From Nioella sp965215655 (GTDB taxonomy: Bacteria; Pseudomonadota; Alphaproteobacteria; Rhodobacterales; Rhodobacteraceae), in assembly GCF_965215655.1 (NCBI RefSeq), contig NZ_OZ244111.1, forward strand, positions 1,612,001 through 1,676,000: a stretch of DNA of 64,000 nt, written 5' to 3'. The notes under the pieces were generated by a model that did no database searches, was not told where the DNA came from, and was given only the letters and a program-made list of their open reading frames with translations. Position numbers and translations under genes: made by a program. The number at the start of each line of letters is the position of its first letter. Positions within the stretch are counted from its first letter, which is position 1. This document shows, one piece after another, positions 51,753-60,191 of this stretch.

Positions 51753-54134
51753 ATGATCCACCGCTTCCTTGCCCTCTGTCTGGTCGTTCTGACTGCGCTG
51801 ACCGCAACGGTCTGGGCGCAGGACACCGCTGTCGGCCCGGACTATGACCAGTGGACGCAGTTGGCGGAGCGTGCAGAAGGCGTGATCGATGCCGAACGCG
51901 CGTCCGATCCGGCATTCGAGACGCTGCGGGCGCAGATCGTCGAGTATCGCGAACAGTTCAGGGCCGCGACCGGAACCAATGCCGCGCGCATCGAGACGCT
52001 GCGCGCCCAGATCGTGGCGCTTGGCCCGGTGCCAGAGGATGGCAGCCCCGAGCCGGATGCGATTTCCAGCCAGCGGACCGATCTTGGCGCCCGGCTGTCC
52101 GAGGCCGAGGCCCCCGGACGTCGGGCAGAGGCAGAGTTGCGCCGTGCGCAGGGGCTGATCGGCGAGATCGACCGCCTGCTCGCCAGCCGACAGGCCGGGG
52201 CGTTGCTGACATTGCAGCCGTCGCCGATAAACCCGTCCAACTGGCCCGGGGCGATCTCGGCGGTCTTCTCCTATCTCAATTCGCTGGCCAACGAGAATCT
52301 GCGGCTTTGGAGTTCGCCCATCTACCAGGAGGAATTCAGTGAGAACCTGCCGCTGGTTCTTCTCTATTTCCTGGCGGGCATGGTGCTGATCCTGCGCGGG
52401 TGGAAATGGGTCGGACGGATGATGCGCCGCCCGGTGGAACAGGAAGAAAGCTCGCCCACGGCGCGGCTGTCGGTGTTCTTCCTGTCGATTGCGCAGCACG
52501 GGCTGCCGGCGCTCGGGGTGATTGCCTTGGCGCAGGCGGTCGAGGAAAGCAGCTTCGTGGGACTGCGCGGCTCGGTCATCCTGGCGGCGATACCGCAGAT
52601 CGCCATCACTGTCGCGGCCGCCATCTGGATCGGGCGGCAGGTATTCCCGGCGCGCGAAACGGCTGCGCGGCCGCTGAATCTGCCCGAGGTCAAGCTGGCC
52701 CGGGGGCGGCGCGCGGCGGGCTGGCTCGGCCTGTTGATGGGCGTGTCGCAGCTGGTCCATGCCATCGCGGAAAGCGAAGGATTTCAGCCTGCGGAACGGC
52801 TTGTCATCTTCTTTCCGCTGGTGATCCTGACCGGCCTCTTTCTGGCCCGTCTCGGGCGGTTCCTGGTGTTGCATGCAAAGGCCCAATCCGACCTGGAAGA
52901 CCCGGCCAGTCTGCGCACCCGCGTCTTCGGGCTGATCGGCCGTGCAGTGCTGCTGTTGGGTTTTGCCGGTCCGGTGCTGGCCGGGGTGGGCTACTTCACC
53001 GCCGGGTCGAGCTTTCTGTTTCCTGCCGTTCTGTCCCTGTCGCTGCTGGCGCTTCTCGGGGTTCTGCAAAGGCTGGTGGCCAATGTCTACGGCGCCTTCA
53101 CCGGACGGCAGGACGGGCTGGACGAGGCGCTGACTCCGACCCTGATCGGCTTTCTGCTGACCATCGCCTCGGTGCCGATCTTCGCCCTGATTTGGGGCAT
53201 GCGGCAGGCGCAGCTTGCGGATCTGTGGGAACAGCTGATCCTCGGCTTCGACCTGGGCGGTGTTCATATCAGCCCGCGCAGTTTCCTCAGCTTCGCAATC
53301 GTGTTCGTCGTCGGATATACTGCAACCCGTCTGATCCAGAGCACCCTGCGCAATTCGGTCCTGCCCAAGACCAAACTGGACGCGGGCGGGCGCAACGCGG
53401 TTGTCACTGGCACCGGCTATGTGGGGATCTTCCTCGCCGCGCTTGTGGCCATCACGGTGGCGGGGATTGACCTCAGTTCCATCGCCATTGTCGCCGGTGC
53501 CCTGTCCGTCGGCATCGGTTTCGGCCTTCAGGCCATCGTGTCGAACTTCGTCTCGGGCATCATCCTGCTGGTGGAACGCCCGATCAAGGAAGGCGACTGG
53601 ATCCAGATCGGGACGACCGCGGGATATGTGCGCGAAATCTCGGTGCGCTCGACCCGGATCGAGACCTTCGACCGGTCTGATGTGATCGTGCCCAATGCCG
53701 ACCTGATTTCCGGTGTGGTCACCAACATGACCCATCACAACGCCACGGGCCGGGTGATCGTGCCCGTGGGCGTGGCCTACGGGACCGATACGCGGCAGGT
53801 CGAAACCATTCTGAAAGAGGTGGCCGAGGCCCATCCCATGGTGCTGCTGACGCCACCGCCCAATGTGATCTTCCAGGGCTTTGGGGCCGATAGCCTCAAC
53901 TTCGAGATCCGGGCGATCCTGCGCGATGTGAACTGGATGCTGAGCGTGAAGAGTGACATGAATCACGAGATCGCCAAGCGCTTTGCCGAGGCGGGGATCG
54001 AAATTCCCTTCGCACAGCGCGATATCTGGATCCGTAATCCCGACGCGCTGAAAGACACGACTGCCCTGACCGGGGTGGAGACTGAAGAAGACGGGGATGA
54101 CACCGATGCGCCCCCGCAAGAGGAGCAGACCTGA
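51753..54134 (+). CDS. Large mechanosensitive channel, MscS family with DUF3772
   Basis: 793 residues from the ATG at 51753. A signal peptide ends around TVWAQ; a periplasmic helical DUF3772 domain follows (about 30-190); then about ten membrane helices; the MscS core contains ALSVGIGFGLQAIVSNFVSGIILLVERPIKEGDWI, the pore helix and beta domain. The acidic tail ends EETEEDGDDTD-like. Opens under membrane tension to release solutes on osmotic downshock. Its stop overlaps the AlaX start (ATGA). Confidence 0.92.
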   Translation: MIHRFLALCLVVLTALTATVWAQDTAVGPDYDQWTQLAERAEGVIDAERASDPAFETLRAQIVEYREQFRAATGTNAARIETLRAQIVALGPVPEDGSPEPDAISSQRTDLGARLSEAEAPGRRAEAELRRAQGLIGEIDRLLASRQAGALLTLQPSPINPSNWPGAISAVFSYLNSLANENLRLWSSPIYQEEFSENLPLVLLYFLAGMVLILRGWKWVGRMMRRPVEQEESSPTARLSVFFLSIAQHGLPALGVIALAQAVEESSFVGLRGSVILAAIPQIAITVAAAIWIGRQVFPARETAARPLNLPEVKLARGRRAAGWLGLLMGVSQLVHAIAESEGFQPAERLVIFFPLVILTGLFLARLGRFLVLHAKAQSDLEDPASLRTRVFGLIGRAVLLLGFAGPVLAGVGYFTAGSSFLFPAVLSLSLLALLGVLQRLVANVYGAFTGRQDGLDEALTPTLIGFLLTIASVPIFALIWGMRQAQLADLWEQLILGFDLGGVHISPRSFLSFAIVFVVGYTATRLIQSTLRNSVLPKTKLDAGGRNAVVTGTGYVGIFLAALVAITVAGIDLSSIAIVAGALSVGIGFGLQAIVSNFVSGIILLVERPIKEGDWIQIGTTAGYVREISVRSTRIETFDRSDVIVPNADLISGVVTNMTHHNATGRVIVPVGVAYGTDTRQVETILKEVAEAHPMVLLTPPPNVIFQGFGADSLNFEIRAILRDVNWMLSVKSDMNHEIAKRFAEAGIEIPFAQRDIWIRNPDALKDTTALTGVETEEDGDDTDAPPQEEQT

Positions 54135-54856
54135 TGACCAAGCAGCTATTCATGGAAGACGCCTATCGCAAATCCGCTCCGGGCACGGTGGTGCGGATCA
54201 CCGAGGAAGGTGGCGTGGTTCTGGATGGCGCGCTCTTCTATGCGCAGGGCGGTGGCCAGCCGGGGGATAGCGGCACGCTCGATTGGGCGGGTGGACGGCT
54301 GCGGATTGCCACGACCGTGAAGGGCGAGGGGGGCGAGATCGTGATGGTCCCCGCCGAGGCCGGAGAGCTGCCGCCGGTGGGCGCGACGGTCGAACAGCGG
54401 CTCGACTGGGACCGGCGATTTGCCCATATGCGCGTGCACACCGCGCTGCATCTCCTGTCCGTGGTGATCCCGCTGCCGGTGACCGGTGGCGCGATTTCCG
54501 CCGAGAAGGGGCGGCTCGATTTCGACATGCCCGATGCACCCGATGACAAGATGGTGCTGCAAGGCAAGCTGAACGCCTTGATCGACCGCGATCTGCCGGT
54601 CAGCGAGACATGGATCACCGATGCGGAGCTTGAAGCCAATCCCGGTCTGGTCAAGACCATGTCGGTCATGCCCCCCATGGGCGCGGGCCGGGTACGGCTG
54701 GTCAGGATCGGTGAAGAGGGGTCGAGCCAGATCGACCTGCAGCCCTGCGGCGGCACCCATGTGCGGCGCACCGGCGAGATCGGCAAGGTGACGCTTGGCA
54801 AGATCGAGAAGAAGGGCCGCCAGAACCGCCGGGTAAGTGTCATTCTGGCCGAGTGA
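54134..54856 (+). CDS. Alanyl-tRNA editing protein (AlaX)
   Basis: 240 residues. Stand-alone homologue of the AlaRS editing domain that hydrolyses Ser-tRNA(Ala). Visible are GALFYAQGGGQPGDSG, the zinc-binding HTALH, and CGGTH near the end. The N-terminal beta-barrel identifies the medium-length type. Translationally coupled to the channel gene by a 1-base overlap of stop and start. Confidence 0.92.
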   Translation: MTKQLFMEDAYRKSAPGTVVRITEEGGVVLDGALFYAQGGGQPGDSGTLDWAGGRLRIATTVKGEGGEIVMVPAEAGELPPVGATVEQRLDWDRRFAHMRVHTALHLLSVVIPLPVTGGAISAEKGRLDFDMPDAPDDKMVLQGKLNALIDRDLPVSETWITDAELEANPGLVKTMSVMPPMGAGRVRLVRIGEEGSSQIDLQPCGGTHVRRTGEIGKVTLGKIEKKGRQNRRVSVILAE

Positions 54857-54922
54857 TCCGTGGCAGGCGTGGGGTGGGGAACGGCCCGTCTCGAGCCCCC
54901 TTTCAGGGAGCCCTCGCCGTGC

Positions 54923-54979
54923 CGTCGGGGGGGCGCCGCCCCCCTGCGACCCCCCGAGGTATTTCACCCAAGATGAAAG
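54923..54979 (+). repeat. 3' hairpin element, copy 4 (downstream of AlaX)
   Basis: GGGGGGGCG / CGCCCCCC-type hairpin followed by the 24-base motif at 54956-54979, here with TTTCACCC in place of TTTTTGCC. Lies 67 bases past the AlaX stop, same orientation. Confidence 0.7.
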
Positions 54980-54981
54980 GG

Positions 54982-56055
54982 TCAGACGATCCAGGGGATG
55001 AAGGGGTAGAGCAGCGCGATGCCGATCGGGCCAAGGGGGAAGAGCCAGGGCGCGATGGCGATCTTGACGGGCAGGGGCGAGAGGTCTGCGCCGCGCCTGC
55101 GGTCGAGCGCCGGGGCCGCTGCCAGTACCAGCAGGACAGAGAAGAACAGGCAATGCGACCAGCGGCCATAGTCGACGCCGAGGGCAAACAGCGCCAGCGT
55201 CGCGGCGGGCGCGAAGAGGAGCAGGTCGGGCACCTCGGTGTTCAGCCGGTAGTGGCGGTGGAGCAGCAGCAGCGGCACAAGCGCCGCATAAGCCGCGATC
55301 AGGTAATGTGAGGGCGGGAAGCCGCGGGCCGGTTCCATGATCTCCCGGGTCCAGACCGAGGCGGCGAGATTGGCCTCGGGCGGCAGGGTGGTGGCCAGGT
55401 CGATCTCGGTTCCGCCCCAGAGCATCAGCGCGATCGTGGCGGCAAGGGCAGGCAGGGCAATGGTCGCGGCCTCGGTCAGCGACCGGCGCAGGGCCAGGGC
55501 GACAACGACGGGGACGCCGTAGAACAGCACCGCCTCATGCACCAGCATGGCGGTGGTCATGAGCAGTGCGGCAAGCCATGCGCGGCCTTTCAGGATTGAC
55601 GTGACTGCCATCCCGGTCAGCACGAAGTTCACATGATCGAGCCGCGCCATGTCGTAACCCATCTGCATCATTCCCACGGGCGCGATCAGTATGGCGGCGG
55701 CAAGGAATCGCTGTCCGGGGGCGGCATCTGCAAGCGGCAGGAACATGCGGGAGGCGGCCACGGCCAGACCCATGCACAACAGAAGATCGAGCCCGAGCAT
55801 CACGCCATATTCGGCCACGCCTCCGTTCGGCAGTACCGCAAAAAGGGGGGCCATGACGGACCCGATCAGCCCCCGGCGCAAAAAGCCGAACTCCTGATAG
55901 CTGACATGATAGTGGGTCAGGTTCCAGACCAGCGCGTCGGGGGGCGTCCCCGACAGCGCCCACCCCATCAGATGCGGGCTGGCCCCGATCAGCCAGGCCA
56001 GCAGGGCCAGCAGGACGAAGCCGTTCCGGCGCTCCTTGTTCCAATCTATCGCCAT
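54982..56055 (-). CDS. Polytopic inner-membrane protein of unknown function
   Basis: 357 residues with about ten hydrophobic helices. The opening has NLTHYHVSYQEFGFLRRGLIGSV in the first periplasmic loop, and there is an MARLDHVNFVL segment; both look conserved in character, with charged residues inside membrane-flanked loops, reminiscent of GT-C-type or polysaccharide-related membrane proteins. I cannot place it in a family. It follows the sulfur transporter gene on the same strand at 86 bases. Confidence 0.75.
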   Translation of the reverse strand: MAIDWNKERRNGFVLLALLAWLIGASPHLMGWALSGTPPDALVWNLTHYHVSYQEFGFLRRGLIGSVMAPLFAVLPNGGVAEYGVMLGLDLLLCMGLAVAASRMFLPLADAAPGQRFLAAAILIAPVGMMQMGYDMARLDHVNFVLTGMAVTSILKGRAWLAALLMTTAMLVHEAVLFYGVPVVVALALRRSLTEAATIALPALAATIALMLWGGTEIDLATTLPPEANLAASVWTREIMEPARGFPPSHYLIAAYAALVPLLLLHRHYRLNTEVPDLLLFAPAATLALFALGVDYGRWSHCLFFSVLLVLAAAPALDRRRGADLSPLPVKIAIAPWLFPLGPIGIALLYPFIPWIV

Positions 56056-56141
56056 ATGCGCCTGCCTTGTTCCCTGCGGCCCCCGCCTTGCGCGAAGTCT
56101 AGGGGATTATGGCCCGATCACAAAGACTTCTGCGGAAACGC

Positions 56142-57194
56142 TTAGTCCGCGTTGCGGAAACCCTGCCCATAGATCAGGAAATGTAGACCGATCCGGGCAC
56201 CCGCATAGATGCTGAGCAGCGTGACAGGAGCAGAGAGGCCGAGGACAGAAAAGGCCGACAACCCCTGACCGATGGAACAGCCGCTGGCCAGCACCGCGCC
56301 CACGCCCATCATCGAGGCCCCGACCAGTTGCCGCCCCAGCTCGCGGGCATCGTCGCAGGCTTCCCACCGGAAGTGACCCAGGCGGGTATTGCCCAGAAAG
56401 GCCCCTGCGACCACGCCCAGAACCGAGCCCATGCCAAATGTCACGGCTGTGCCGCTGGAGGTCATGGCGAAAAGGATGGTTTCTCCGATCGGGGCGGCGA
56501 ATGTGTGGTTTGCGACGCTGATCGACTCGAAGCTTTCGAAATGCAGCCATTGCAGGGCGCCCCATGTGGCGGCGATGGTCACCCCGACGATGGCCGCCCA
56601 GATCGCGTGGGGACGAAACTCCGACCAGTCGGCGCCGCGCATGGCCAGCCCTGCCAGAAGGGCGGCAATAATGGTGGCGGTGGCCAGGGGTGGCAAGCCG
56701 ATGGCGCTTTCGACCATCTGGGCGATACCGGAGGGGTTCTCGCTGGACTGGCCCGGAACCAGGGCCAGACGCAGCCCCGAGAGCGGGCCGGAAATGGTGG
56801 CATAGGCGGTGATGCCCATTGTGACCACGACGACGCCAGAGCGAAAATCGCCGCCACCGATCCGGGCCAGCGCGCCGAAGCCGCAATTGCCGGCCAATGC
56901 CATGCCAACCCCGAAGAGCAGCCCACCCGCGACAGCCCCGACAATGGACCAGCGGGTCAGATAGAAGACATCCGCAGGGTTCAGCAGTCCCGCCGACATC
57001 AGCAGGTGGGTGCCCAGGATCGCCACGCCGAGCGCAATGCCCCACATGCGCAAGCGGTTGTCGTTGCCGCCATAGCTGGCATCCTCGATCGCGGCGAGCG
57101 AACAGAACCGGCCGATCCGTGAGGCAAGGCCAAGAATGATACCCGTCGCGAGCCCGATCAGGGCCGCAAGTCCGGCGTCGGAAATCTCTGGCAT
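56142..57194 (-). CDS. YeeE/YedE family sulfur-compound transporter (TsuA/SoxT-like)
   Basis: 350 residues from the ATG at 57194 with GGGAGGA upstream. Many short hydrophobic helices and conserved cysteines in GRFCSLAAIEDA, GNCGFGAL and SGCSIGQGLS, as in TsuA, where such cysteines relay thiosulfate through the membrane. Next to soxR and the sox operon, so thiosulfate (or sulfite/sulfur) uptake for oxidation or for signalling is the probable role. soxR starts upstream; probably cotranscribed. Confidence 0.9.
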   Translation of the reverse strand: MPEISDAGLAALIGLATGIILGLASRIGRFCSLAAIEDASYGGNDNRLRMWGIALGVAILGTHLLMSAGLLNPADVFYLTRWSIVGAVAGGLLFGVGMALAGNCGFGALARIGGGDFRSGVVVVTMGITAYATISGPLSGLRLALVPGQSSENPSGIAQMVESAIGLPPLATATIIAALLAGLAMRGADWSEFRPHAIWAAIVGVTIAATWGALQWLHFESFESISVANHTFAAPIGETILFAMTSSGTAVTFGMGSVLGVVAGAFLGNTRLGHFRWEACDDARELGRQLVGASMMGVGAVLASGCSIGQGLSAFSVLGLSAPVTLLSIYAGARIGLHFLIYGQGFRNAD

Positions 57195-57229
57195 CAGGCG
57201 TCCTCCCAAACGCACCGGGCCACCGTCGG

Positions 57230-57577
57230 TCAGGCCTCGGGCATCTCGGGATTACAGAACATATCGTAGACGAGTTCAAGAATTCTGATCGCGCGCTCAT
57301 CGCAGAGACGATACCAGATCACTTTCCCGTCGCGCCGGGTGGCGACCAGACCTTCCAGCCGCAGACGGGCCAATTGCTGCGACACCGCCGCCTGACGCGC
57401 GGCCAGCAGCTGTTCCAGCTCGGTCACGGATTTTTCACCGGTGGCAAGGTGGCACAGGATCATCAGGCGGCCTTCATGACTGACAGCCTTGAGCAACTGG
57501 GCAGCTTCTGTTGCGTTGTTGGCAAGCCGCTCCATCTCGTCGTCCTCAAGGTCCGCTAGCCGCGCCGGTAGACCCAT
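57230..57577 (-). CDS. soxR: ArsR-type sulfur-responsive repressor SoxR (SqrR/BigR group)
   Basis: 115 residues from the ATG at 57577. Winged helix (ARQAAVSQQLARLRLEGLV) flanked by Cys42 (LMILCHL) and Cys108 (YDMFC), 66 residues apart as in SqrR, where the two form a polysulfide bridge and release DNA. A third Cys92 is extra. In this family the operator is ATTC-N8-GAAT; one perfect copy lies at 59618-59633 before soxX. Predicted role: derepression of sox genes by thiosulfate-derived sulfane sulfur. Confidence 0.92.
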   Translation of the reverse strand: MGLPARLADLEDDEMERLANNATEAAQLLKAVSHEGRLMILCHLATGEKSVTELEQLLAARQAAVSQQLARLRLEGLVATRRDGKVIWYRLCDERAIRILELVYDMFCNPEMPEA

Positions 57578-57793
57578 TTTCCCGCGCCCCTTGTAAAAAT
57601 GTCGGGTCGACTGCGCCTTTTGGCGCAATTGTTGGGCATATGGACCGATCAGGGTGGAATAGTCCAGCGTTTACTAAGGTTTCTCGTGTGGTTTCAATCC
57701 GTCTGGCAAGTCTCGTCCTGCTTCCAAAGCCGGGTGTCTCTGACGTCCGAGCGGAATCCCGGCCCGGCGCGGGGTGAGAGGGGGCCTTGGTCC

Positions 57794-58183
57794 TCACGGG
57801 GCCGAGACCGCGTTGCGATGCTCGGACAGCCGACGTGACAGCAGGTCCATATGCATCCAGAACAGTTCATCCCCGACATAGCCTTCGGCGCGGGCGATTT
57901 CCTGCCCGTCCTCGACCAGAACGAAGGTAGGGGTGAAGACAACGCGGCTGGCGAAGGTCAGGTCTTCGGGCAGGTCATGCAAATCCACGATGCGCAGCGG
58001 GGCGGTTTCGGCGAATTCCGTCAGAGGATAAATCTCGCCCACATCCGTGTGCCAGCGGCGGCAGTAGACGCAGCCATCCTGTTCGACCATCACAAGGGCG
58101 GTATCCGCCGCCACAGTGCTGGCCAGGCCAAGCGCTGCGATACAGGCCGCGACAAGAAGTTTGGCATTCATCGGCATACCCAT
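57794..58183 (-). CDS. soxS: Periplasmic thioredoxin-like protein SoxS
   Basis: 129 residues. A signal peptide (AACIAALGLASTVAA) precedes a thioredoxin fold with the active-site motif DGCVYCRRWH. SoxS in Paracoccus keeps the SoxY carrier active by reductive treatment. The start at 58183 has GAAAGG upstream; ATGs at 58177 and 58171 are alternatives. Divergent from soxV across only some 40 bases. Confidence 0.9.
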   Translation of the reverse strand: MGMPMNAKLLVAACIAALGLASTVAADTALVMVEQDGCVYCRRWHTDVGEIYPLTEFAETAPLRIVDLHDLPEDLTFASRVVFTPTFVLVEDGQEIARAEGYVGDELFWMHMDLLSRRLSEHRNAVSAP

Positions 58184-58200
58184 GATTGACGCCTTTCACA

Positions 58201-58225
58201 TATAATGTATTTTGAATGTGTGAAT
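58201..58225. promoter_or_regulatory. soxS/soxV divergent control region
   Basis: TATAAT (58201-58206) is a perfect -10 word for soxV, but a good -35 is not seen. GAAT occurs twice, at 58214-58217 and 58222-58225, eight bases apart. GAAT is the half-site of the SoxR-type operator, but the ATTC partner is missing. Confidence 0.5.
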
Positions 58226-58990
58226 ATGGCAAGTGCAGGGGAGGGCAGGCGCATTTTCGACATCAGCTTTGGCGGCGCGGCGCTTGCGGGACTTCTGTCG
58301 TTCCTGTCGCCCTGTATCCTGCCCATTGTGCCCTTCTACCTGTCCTATCTCGCGGGGATGAGCGCCGATGACCTGGCCGCAGCCCGCGAAAACCGAGGTG
58401 CGAGCCGTCAGGCGATCCTGCCCGCGATTGCCTTCAGCCTCGGCATCCTGACCATCTTCATGGCGCTTGGAATGGCCGCGTCCAGTTTCGGGCAGGCGGT
58501 GCGCGACGCGATGCCGGTGCTGCGGTGGATCGCGGCGGCGATCATCCTGGCCATGGGGCTGCATTTCCTTGGCGTGGTCAAGATCCCGATTCTCTATCGC
58601 CAGCTGCGCGCAGACAATCAGATCGACCGCGGCAAGGGTATTGTCGGGGCCTATGTGATCGGGTTGGCCTTCGCCTTCGGCTGGACACCCTGCGTGGGTC
58701 CGGTTCTGGCCGCAATCCTGTTCACGGCGGCGGATGCGGGCACCGCCACGACGGGCGCGTTGCTGCTGATGGTCTACGGGCTCGGCATGACATTGCCATT
58801 CATCGTTGCCGCCGCGTTTGTCGGTCCGTTCATGCGCTGGATGGGGCGGTTTCGCCGGCACATGGGCAAGGTGGAAAAGGGAATGGGCGTCTTGCTGATC
58901 GTCTTTGCCGTGCTGATCGCAACGGATTCGATCAATGTCGTGGCGCAGTGGATGATCGACTATGGCCCGGACTGGACGGGCATCGGATGA
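58226..58990 (+). CDS. soxV: CcdA/DsbD-like thiol electron transporter SoxV
   Basis: Up to 254 residues from ATG 58226; 245 if translation starts at ATT 58253, which sits seven bases after GGGGAGGG (58238-58245) and gives MFDISFGG as the start, while the ATGs at 58205 and 58226 have no ribosome-binding site. Six membrane helices with the two conserved cysteines in LSPCILPIVPF and WTPCVGPVL. SoxV passes electrons from cytoplasmic thioredoxin to periplasmic SoxW and thereby to the SoxYZ carrier. Confidence 0.92.
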   Translation: MASAGEGRRIFDISFGGAALAGLLSFLSPCILPIVPFYLSYLAGMSADDLAAARENRGASRQAILPAIAFSLGILTIFMALGMAASSFGQAVRDAMPVLRWIAAAIILAMGLHFLGVVKIPILYRQLRADNQIDRGKGIVGAYVIGLAFAFGWTPCVGPVLAAILFTAADAGTATTGALLLMVYGLGMTLPFIVAAAFVGPFMRWMGRFRRHMGKVEKGMGVLLIVFAVLIATDSINVVAQWMIDYGPDWTGIG

Positions 58991-59012
58991 CCATGATCGG
59001 GAGGAACGCACC

Positions 59013-59588
59013 ATGAAACAGCTTATTTCGGGACTTGCCGGACTCGTTCTCGGCGTGGCCACGGCATTCCCGGCTGTCGCCGAACTGGACGATAACGGCC
59101 TTCATGTGGAGACCTGGATCGAGGAAACCTTCCTCGATCTGCGCGAGGATCTTGGTGACGCCAATGCCAACGGCCAGCGGTTGCTGATACTCTTCGAGCA
59201 ACGTGGGTGCATCTATTGCAACGAGATGCATGAAAACGTCTTCTCGCGCGAGGATATTGCCGCGATGCTGGACGAGGATTTCTTTGTGGTCCGGCTGAAC
59301 CTGCATGGCAGCCTTGAAGTCACCGACTTCGACGGAGAGGCGATGAGCGAGCGCGACATCGCCCGCCGATGGGGGATTCTGTTCACGCCGACGCTGATGT
59401 TCATGCCCGAGGATGTGCCCGATGATCAGACCGCCGTGCAGGCCAGCGTGGCGACGATGCCGGGGGCATTTGGCGGGTGGACGACGTTCAATCTGCTCCA
59501 TTGGGTGCAGGAACACGGCTATGACGGCGACGAAGGATTCCAGCGCTATCATGCGAGAAGACTTACAGAAATGGGGATCATCGAGTGA
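59013..59588 (+). CDS. soxW: Periplasmic thioredoxin SoxW
   Basis: 191 residues from the ATG at 59013 with GGGAGGA upstream. A signal peptide ends at PAVA. Thioredoxin fold with active-site QRGCIYCNEMH and the cis-proline segment LFTPTLMF. Receives electrons from SoxV. Follows soxV by 22 bases. Confidence 0.93.
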   Translation: MKQLISGLAGLVLGVATAFPAVAELDDNGLHVETWIEETFLDLREDLGDANANGQRLLILFEQRGCIYCNEMHENVFSREDIAAMLDEDFFVVRLNLHGSLEVTDFDGEAMSERDIARRWGILFTPTLMFMPEDVPDDQTAVQASVATMPGAFGGWTTFNLLHWVQEHGYDGDEGFQRYHARRLTEMGIIE

Positions 59589-59615
59589 TAGTGATGGGCA
59601 AGATTCCTGCATTGC

Positions 59616-59635
59616 AAATTCATAAATGCGAATTT
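59616..59635. promoter_or_regulatory. Perfect SoxR-type operator before soxX
   Basis: ATTC (59618-59621), eight bases, GAAT (59630-59633), extended by AA/TT to a 6-bp arm palindrome AAATTC...GAATTT. This is the sequence form bound by ArsR-type sulfur repressors (SqrR, BigR). It lies 66 bases before the soxX start and after the soxW stop. Confidence 0.75.
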
Positions 59636-59700
59636 AATGTTGCAAGGAATCGTCCCCGCACCCTATTGTGGACGGAAGAATACAAACGGGAGGAATGGAC

Positions 59701-60153
59701 GTGAAACTTACAGCTCTTGCAGCTGGCGTGCTTATGGTCGCCGCTCCGGCGTTCGCGGACGAGGTTGCGCATGCTGACGTCGTGTTCGGCGAATACGGAG
59801 AGGTCGAGGCTTCGTTGACCGGCGTGCCGGGCGATGCTGCGGCCGGACGCGAGGTCTTCATCAATCGCCGCCTTGGCAACTGCCTGGCCTGTCACGAGAA
59901 CAGCGATATGGCGGACCAGCCGTTCCATGGCGAGGTAGGGCCGATGCTTGACGGTGTCGGAGACCGCTGGTCCGAGGCGGATCTGCGCGGGATCATCGTG
60001 AACTCGAAAAACGTATTCCCGGACACGATCATGCCAGCTTTCTACGTGAGCGAAGGCTTCATCAATGTACGCGAAGATTTGACCGGTCAGTCGATCCTGA
60101 CGGCGCAGCAGGTGGAAGACGTGGTCGCCTACCTGATGACGCTTCAGGACTGA
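59701..60153 (+). CDS. soxX: Monoheme cytochrome c SoxX
   Basis: 150 residues from GTG 59701. GGGAGGA ends directly at the ATG at 59695, so that ATG is too close and the GTG six bases later is preferred. Signal peptide to FADEVAHA; heme motif CLACH at 61-65; axial methionine likely in TIMPAFY. Partners with SoxA to attach thiosulfate to SoxY. Confidence 0.93.
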   Translation: MKLTALAAGVLMVAAPAFADEVAHADVVFGEYGEVEASLTGVPGDAAAGREVFINRRLGNCLACHENSDMADQPFHGEVGPMLDGVGDRWSEADLRGIIVNSKNVFPDTIMPAFYVSEGFINVREDLTGQSILTAQQVEDVVAYLMTLQD

Positions 60154-60191
60154 CAGTCGGCTTTATACGAGACACTCAGGAGGAGACGAAA

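Noticed and set aside
50661..54119. Very long open frame (over 1100 codons) on the minus strand opposite cysK and the MscS channel
   Set aside because: It lies fully antisense to two clear genes, is rich in Arg/His/Gln/Gly as expected from the complement of GC-rich codons, and has no recognisable domain.
57578..57793. SoxR operator between soxS and soxR
   Set aside because: No ATTC-N8-GAAT match was found on either strand in this gap.
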